Below the pieces are notes generated by a model, which saw only the letters and a program-made list of their open reading frames with translations, was not told the DNA's origin and made no database searches. Positions 4,750 to 8,095 of a DNA stretch of 8,095 nucleotides are shown in pieces (positions within the stretch are counted from its first letter, which is position 1; every line of letters begins with the position of its first letter). The DNA comes from an uncultured Collinsella sp. Its GTDB lineage: Bacteria > Actinomycetota > Coriobacteriia > Coriobacteriales > Coriobacteriaceae. Where the stretch lies: positions 1-8,095 of the forward strand of contig CABSMK010000075.1 in NCBI GenBank assembly GCA_902478825.1, written 5' to 3'. The position numbers and the translations under genes were made by a program.

Positions 4750-5693
4750 CAGCGGCAATTAACCTTCGGGGGGGGGTCGCTCCTGAAACGACCCGCTTCC
4801 GAGGGCAATCAATTATCGAGTACGTCCTGATCATTGCCGTCATCAGCCTGGTCATCGTGTTCGCGGGACCCGGCGTGGCCGGAGCCATCCGAAACCAGTT
4901 CAACCTGGTCGGCAACACGGTGAACAATGGGACGGTCGGCGGCGTCGAGGGAGGCGCGTCCGGTGGCGGCTCCGCAGGCGCCGATTCCGCGGCCGTCCAG
5001 GTGGCCATCGCCAAGGACGCGAAGGACTGGACCCTCGACGAGCAGGAGGCGGTTGCCAAAGACATTGCCAAGAACGGTACATCGTCTATCGCCTACGCCA
5101 AGGCCAAGGCCGCCATGGATGCCGGCACCAAGTTCTCGATGAAGCTGACCAATGGCAAGACGCTCGAGTACCGTATCATCGGCATCAACCACGACGACTT
5201 GGCCGATGGTAGCGGCATGGCAGGCTTGACGTTCGAGGCGACCAACTCTGCCTTGGGTAGCCAGAGAATGAACGCTACGGACACCAATGCCGGTGGTTGG
5301 GATAAGTCCGAGCTCCGTACCCGCCTCAACAGCGGTGACCTCTGGTTGCTCCTGCCCAGCGAGCTCCAGTCAAAGGTGAAACCCGTCACAAAGACAACCG
5401 ATAACGTTGGCGGTAACGGGGGCGGTGCCCCCTCGGCGACGACCGACAAGGTTTTTCTGCTCTCGGCAACCGAAGTATACGGGGATATGCAATCTGACGG
5501 CATCCAGTACGAGTGCTACAAATCCAAGGGCGTGACGGGGTCGAACTATTCCGGTGCATCAGGCTATAGCCACTGGACTCGTTCCGTGAGACCGCGCAGC
5601 TCCACATCCTTTCGCTATGTTCAAAGCGGCGGTATTTGCTACAGCTGCAGCGCGACGGACTCGTTTTATGTCCTCCCCGCTTTCTGCTTCTGA
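4743..5693 (+). CDS. Cassette 3: Flp-like prepilin with C-terminal DUF6273 domain, phase ON
   Basis: A 316-residue intact protein. Residues 1-21 are a leader containing the G-tract-encoded RGG and ending FRG; prepilin peptidase would cut before QSIIEYVLII (Glu +5, Tyr +6), the class III/Flp signal. A hydrophobic helix spans about 24-43. Residues 61-86 are a Gly/Ser/Ala linker and 87-125 a charged, probably helical stalk. The DUF6273 domain runs from about 128 to 316, with LEYRIIGINHDD (141-152), NAGGWDKSELRTRLNSG (182-198), LLLPSELQSKV (202-212), DKVFLLSATEV (235-245), a HWTRS segment near 277 and the end VLPAFCF. This final region resembles the C-type-lectin-like ends of variable ligand-binding proteins. 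Expected role: a minor pilin or pilus-linked adhesin needing a Tad-type secretion system, which is not in this window. Its own terminator follows 13 bases after the stop. The assignment of fold is from family knowledge; the ligand is unknown. Confidence 0.85.
   Translation: MHAAAINLRGGVAPETTRFRGQSIIEYVLIIAVISLVIVFAGPGVAGAIRNQFNLVGNTVNNGTVGGVEGGASGGGSAGADSAAVQVAIAKDAKDWTLDEQEAVAKDIAKNGTSSIAYAKAKAAMDAGTKFSMKLTNGKTLEYRIIGINHDDLADGSGMAGLTFEATNSALGSQRMNATDTNAGGWDKSELRTRLNSGDLWLLLPSELQSKVKPVTKTTDNVGGNGGGAPSATTDKVFLLSATEVYGDMQSDGIQYECYKSKGVTGSNYSGASGYSHWTRSVRPRSSTSFRYVQSGGICYSCSATDSFYVLPAFCF
4768..4776 (+). repeat. G9 homopolymer in the prepilin leader of cassette 3
   Basis: Nine guanines 25 bases after the first ATG. 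This length joins the first ATG to the pilin frame. G10 would join the second ATG instead, while G8 would join neither. It encodes part of R9-G10-G11-V12, a leader segment that is removed on maturation, so length changes need not alter the mature protein. Confidence 0.8.
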
Positions 5694-5706
5694 TCTCTTT
5701 CATCGC

Positions 5707-5740
5707 AAAGCCCTCGCAATCCTGCGAGGGCTTTTCTTTT
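5707..5740 (+). terminator. Strong Rho-independent terminator after cassette 3
   Basis: AAAGCCCTCGCA (5707-5718) and TGCGAGGGCTTT (5723-5734) form a perfect 12-bp stem with loop ATCC, followed by a T-rich tail to 5740. It begins 13 bases after the stop codon. Confidence 0.9.
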
Positions 5741-5890
5741 GGCGATTACTCAAACAATTCGAGGTTCATTGTACAGGTAATCGGGTTGAGGAGAAATGGG
5801 GTCATACAGCGGCTCTCAGAGCGCCTGCCGCACTTCCCCGCCATTACCTTTGCGGCATCCTCGTATGGAGTCCATCCTGGTTGGCGTTTT
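5731..5890 (+). repeat. Post-cassette repeat, copy 2
   Basis: Homologous to 4001-4160. It includes the 43 identical bases at 5791-5833 and lies directly after the cassette 3 terminator. In one frame its end reads AASSYGVHPGWRF, again with the spacing of a DUF6273 terminus. Between the two copies several differences near this end fall at third codon positions (TCG TAT rGA GTC CAT CCT). It is not a plausible gene today because it lies behind a terminator and has no start signals. Confidence 0.7.
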
Positions 5891-5905
5891 GTTGTAACCG
5901 CTCAC

Positions 5906-5914
5906 TTGTCCACA
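5906..5914 (+). promoter_or_regulatory. DnaA-box-like TTGTCCACA, second copy
   Basis: Same 9-mer as at 4456-4464. It lies in the spacer following the post-cassette repeat. No replication origin features surround it. Confidence 0.3.
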
Positions 5915-5933
5915 GATCAAGTGAACTGCTGGA

Positions 5934-6001
5934 ATAAATACAGCGACACACTAGTTCGTTACAGTCGCCATATCTGCGTAAATCGCCGCGATAAATACAG
6001 C
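5934..6001 (+). repeat. Pair of 11-bp direct repeats ATAAATACAGC
   Basis: Copies at 5934-5944 and 5991-6001, 57 bases apart start to start. They could be protein-binding sites or remnants of a duplicated end. No function can be assigned. Confidence 0.45.
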
Positions 6002-6065
6002 CTGTACTCGTCTGTATACCAGCTACGCGTATGTAGATTCATGTCGCGTTAATAAATCGGCTCAA

Positions 6066-6082
6066 GCGCGTGCAAAACGCGC
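6066..6082. repeat. Small hairpin GCGCGT/ACGCGC
   Basis: A 6-bp perfect stem with loop GCAAA. No T run follows on either strand, so it is not a typical terminator. Confidence 0.35.
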
Positions 6083-6131
6083 AAGTAACCGCAAAAAGCG
6101 ATTATCGCGCAGGTAGATTTTTGGCACCCTG

Positions 6132-6161
6132 TTGCTTAATCAAAATTAAGCAATTGCTTAA
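6132..6161. repeat. Triple TTGCTTAA repeat with overlapping dyads
   Basis: TTGCTTAAT (6132-6140), CAAA, ATTAAGCAA (6145-6153) form a perfect 9-bp stem. A further TTGCTTAA (6154-6161) follows, making a second perfect 16-bp palindrome centred at 6153/6154. The two dyads share the middle arm and are mutually exclusive. The element sits immediately beyond the tRNA terminator. Confidence 0.6.
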
Positions 6162-6164
6162 AAC

Positions 6165-6194
6165 AAAAAAGGTCAGACACTAGGTGCCTGACCT
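6165..6194 (-). terminator. Rho-independent terminator of tRNA-Pro
   Basis: On the minus strand AGGTCAGGCAC and GTGTCTGACCT form an 11-bp stem with one G-U pair and loop CTA, followed by six T (6170 down to 6165). It begins ten bases after the CCA end of the tRNA. Confidence 0.9.
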
Positions 6195-6203
6195 GCAAAC
6201 TTC

Positions 6204-6280
<77 letters not shown>

Positions 6281-6319
6281 AAGCTTTTGTCTGTTGCTCT
6301 GCTCTCGCTCGCAACAGGG

Positions 6320-6325
6320 AGTATA
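6320..6325 (-). promoter_or_regulatory. Candidate -10 box for tRNA-Pro
   Basis: TATACT on the minus strand, about 40 bases before the mature tRNA 5' end, within the gap after coaBC. TTGCAC (6347-6352) is the nearest -35-like hexamer, but the 21-base spacer is too long, so only the -10 is supported. Confidence 0.4.
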
Positions 6326-6360
6326 TTAACCCGAAACTTTAGCCTTGTGCAAGAACTTTT

Positions 6361-7575
6361 TTATAAATTTTGAAGCAAGTCCAAAATTGTATTTGCGAGC
6401 TGGGGTTTTGTTAGCACGGGAAGCTCTTGCGCACCTGTTGTGCTCACAATCCAGGCCTTGTTGGTGTCGGTCCCAAAGCCCGAATCGGCGCGCGAGACAT
6501 CGTTGGCGATAATGGCATCGCAACCCTTGCGGGCCAATTTGCGCTCGGCGTACTCGACAAGGTTATCGGTCTCGGCCGCAAAGCCGATCACGCACCGTTC
6601 CCCCTTTTGGCGCGAAAGCTCGGCCAAGATATCGACCGTTTCGACAAGCTCGATGCGATCCAAGCGTTCGTTGGACTTTTTGAGCTTATGGTCCGCAGGG
6701 GTGGCGGGGGTATAGTCGGCGACGGCGGCCGCACAAATTGCCGCATCGGCCGTCTGGAAGGCGCTCAGGGCCGCCTGGAGCATCTCTGCGGCGGTTTGCA
6801 CGCGCACGCACTCCACGCCGCGGGGAACATCGAGCGATGTCGGTCCCAACACGAGCGTGACCTCGCCACCGCGGCGTGCGGCCTCCCCTGCAAGGGCGAC
6901 GCCCATCTTGCCTGATGAGCGGTTGCCAATGAAGCGCACCGGGTCGATCGGTTCGTGTGTGGGGCCGGCAGTGATGACGATGCGCTTGCCCGCCAGGTCT
7001 TGCGGCACGAGGCTGAGCACCTCACAGACAGCCTCGACGATGTCCTCGGGCTCGCTCATGCGTCCCGTGTCCACGTCGCCGCAGGCAAGGTAGCCGCTGC
7101 CCGGACCCACCACATGGACACCGCGCTCGCGCAACGTGGCCATGTTGGTCTGTGTAGCCGGCGCTTTCCACATGCCATTGTTCATGGCCGGCGCGATCAC
7201 GATGAGTCGTGGCGTTGCCAGCAGCGTGGTGGAGATGAGGTCGTCTGCGATGCCGTTGGCCATCTTGGCGATGATATTGGCCGTCGCGGGCGCCACGACC
7301 ACCAGGTCGGGCTCCTGTGCGAGCGAGATGTGGTGGATGGGGTCGGAGGGATCGTCGAATAGGCCCACGGCAACGGGCTCGTTGGTGAGCGCACGAAAGG
7401 TGAGCGGGCCCACAAACTCGGTGGCATGCTCGCTCATGACGACCTTGACGCGTGCGCCGCGCTTTTGCAGCAGGCGCACGATATTGCACGACTTATAGGC
7501 GGCGATCCCGCCGGTAATGCCCAGCAGGATCGTTTTTCCCTCAAGTTGCATTGAATTGTTGGATGCCGCCGTCAT
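6361..7575 (-). CDS. coaBC: Bifunctional CoaBC: phosphopantothenoylcysteine decarboxylase / phosphopantothenate-cysteine ligase
   Basis: A 404-residue cytosolic enzyme for two steps of coenzyme A synthesis: CoaB joins cysteine to 4'-phosphopantothenate using a nucleotide triphosphate, and CoaC, an FMN flavoprotein, decarboxylates the product to 4'-phosphopantetheine. CoaC occupies about 10-190. GITGGIAAYKS (19-29) and PATANIIAKMANG (96-108) bind the flavin, HHISL (81-85) carries the catalytic His, PAMNNGMW (129-136) is the substrate clamp, and GYLACGD (161-167) carries the active-site Cys165. CoaB occupies about 195-404: ITAGPTHEPIDPVRFIGNRS (201-220), AAAVADYTP (282-290), KLKK (297-300) and GFAAET (331-336). 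Length and motifs are normal for the family. The ATG at 7575 is chosen over Met9 because AAGGAAG (7583-7589) lies upstream at good spacing. The stop codon of the preceding gene is 2 bases away, so the two are probably co-transcribed and translationally coupled. Confidence 0.97.
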   Translation of the reverse strand: MTAASNNSMQLEGKTILLGITGGIAAYKSCNIVRLLQKRGARVKVVMSEHATEFVGPLTFRALTNEPVAVGLFDDPSDPIHHISLAQEPDLVVVAPATANIIAKMANGIADDLISTTLLATPRLIVIAPAMNNGMWKAPATQTNMATLRERGVHVVGPGSGYLACGDVDTGRMSEPEDIVEAVCEVLSLVPQDLAGKRIVITAGPTHEPIDPVRFIGNRSSGKMGVALAGEAARRGGEVTLVLGPTSLDVPRGVECVRVQTAAEMLQAALSAFQTADAAICAAAVADYTPATPADHKLKKSNERLDRIELVETVDILAELSRQKGERCVIGFAAETDNLVEYAERKLARKGCDAIIANDVSRADSGFGTDTNKAWIVSTTGAQELPVLTKPQLANTILDLLQNL

Positions 7576-7577
7576 CG

Positions 7578-8095
7578 CTAGGCTTCCTTGCTCGGGAGTA
7601 CCAGGAGGCGGTGGCAGTACGGGCAGTGCGTAATCTCGCTACCGTCGTGGTTGAGGTCGCTCATGGACGATGCCTGCAGCGCGGTGTGGCAGACCGTGGG
7701 GATGTTGCCCTGGATGGTCTCGACGGCCAGGCCGCGGAACTGCTTGAGGAGGCGCTCGTAGTCGGTGAGCACGTCGGCCGGCAGCGTGGCAGCAAGCGCG
7801 GTGCGCTCCTTCGTGGCGGCGTCAATCTGAGCCTGCAGGTCGGCAGCCTTGGCTCGGGCGGCCTTGGTGTCGGCCTTTACGCCCTCCTCGAACTTGGCGA
7901 TGATGGCCTGTGCGCGAGCCTCGCGGTCGAGCGCCTCCTTATGGGCGATGACGACGTCCTTGCGGGTGTGCTCAATCTTGTCCAGACGCTTGGCCAGGGT
8001 GGCGAGCTCGTTTTCCAGGTCCTGAACCTCGCGGTAGTCGGAGCCGTCGACGTGGCGCTTCTTGGCAGCCTCGATGGCGTTGTTGGTCTGAATCT
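7578..8095 (-). CDS. Coiled-coil protein with C-terminal zinc ribbon (COG1579-like), 5' end outside window
   Basis: About 171 residues are visible, open to the right edge, so the N-terminus is missing. The visible first part is a long alanine-, lysine- and glutamate-rich coiled coil (for example DLENELATLAKRLDKIEHTR, later AKAADLQAQIDAATKERTAL). The C-terminus holds a short metal-ribbon-like module, TVCHTAL, then ITHCPYCHRLLVL. This order matches the COG1579 / zf-RING_7 family of coiled-coil zinc-ribbon proteins, proposed to bind nucleic acids but of unknown exact role. Oddly, the first knuckle is PTVCH instead of the usual CxxC, so one of the four expected cysteines is absent; the following His may compensate. 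It ends two bases before coaBC and is likely in the same operon. Confidence 0.8.
   Translation of the reverse strand, partial: IQTNNAIEAAKKRHVDGSDYREVQDLENELATLAKRLDKIEHTRKDVVIAHKEALDREARAQAIIAKFEEGVKADTKAARAKAADLQAQIDAATKERTALAATLPADVLTDYERLLKQFRGLAVETIQGNIPTVCHTALQASSMSDLNHDGSEITHCPYCHRLLVLPSKEA
7583..7589 (-). promoter_or_regulatory. Shine-Dalgarno AAGGAAG of coaBC
   Basis: Lies 7 bases before the coaBC ATG and inside the last codons of the upstream gene, which fits translational coupling. It supports the 404-residue start over the internal Met9. Confidence 0.7.

Larger units (their letters stand above)
5891..6131. other. AT-richer intergenic spacer before the tRNA locus
   Basis: No gene is visible. 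Base composition is lower in GC than in the flanking genes. It holds a DnaA-box-like 9-mer (5906), two copies of an 11-mer (5934 and 5991) and a small GC hairpin (6066-6082). It marks the transition from accessory cassettes to conserved genes. Confidence 0.5.

Noticed and set aside
5934..6001. CRISPR array
   Set aside because: Only two copies of an 11-base repeat with no regular spacers and no cas genes.

Overview
The window looks like a chromosomal stretch from a high-GC member of the Coriobacteriia (Collinsella/Olsenella-like). I infer this from codon usage, a coaBC gene typical of such genomes, and DUF6273 and BspA-type (DUF285) surface domains of a style common in that group. No species call is possible from sequence reading alone.

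The right third (about 6200-8095, minus strand) is conserved. It holds the 3' part of a coiled-coil/zinc-ribbon gene, coaBC (pantothenate to CoA pathway) two bases after it, and a tRNA-Pro(GGG) with encoded CCA and its own terminator. The left edge (1-537, minus) has an unrecognised, apparently frameshifted gene cut by the window. A gene-poor stretch follows, then a small membrane protein with a DUF1648 domain (1039-1665, minus).

The centre (about 1767-5890, plus strand) is the interesting part: three tandem cassettes of one architecture. Each has an upstream GC-rich inverted repeat, a purine-rich Shine-Dalgarno site, a double start ATGCATG that opens two reading frames, and a guanine tract inside the prepilin leader. 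A Flp/Tad-like class III prepilin signal follows (G^Q-x-x-x-E-Y plus a hydrophobic helix), then a Gly/Ser linker and a C-terminal exported domain. The C-terminal domain is a BspA-like leucine-rich repeat in cassette 1 and DUF6273 in cassettes 2 and 3. Cassette 3 (G9) is in frame from the first ATG. Cassette 1 (G9) is one base out of frame from both ATGs, so it reads as phase OFF. Cassette 2 has an interrupted tract (G6TG3), is in frame only from the second ATG, and is broken further on by an exact 11-bp tandem duplication that separates pilin from DUF6273.

Cassettes 2 and 3 are each followed by a terminator and a related block of about 150 bp, including 43 identical bases. The end of this block can be read as a fossil DUF6273 C-terminus. 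An orphan RelB/CopG-like antitoxin gene lies between cassettes 2 and 3.

My interpretation is a set of phase-variable pilin-anchored adhesins with exchangeable tips, switched by slippage in the leader G tract and diversified by duplication, domain exchange and C-terminal hypervariation. The frames, tracts and repeats are read directly from the sequence. Function and switching are inference.
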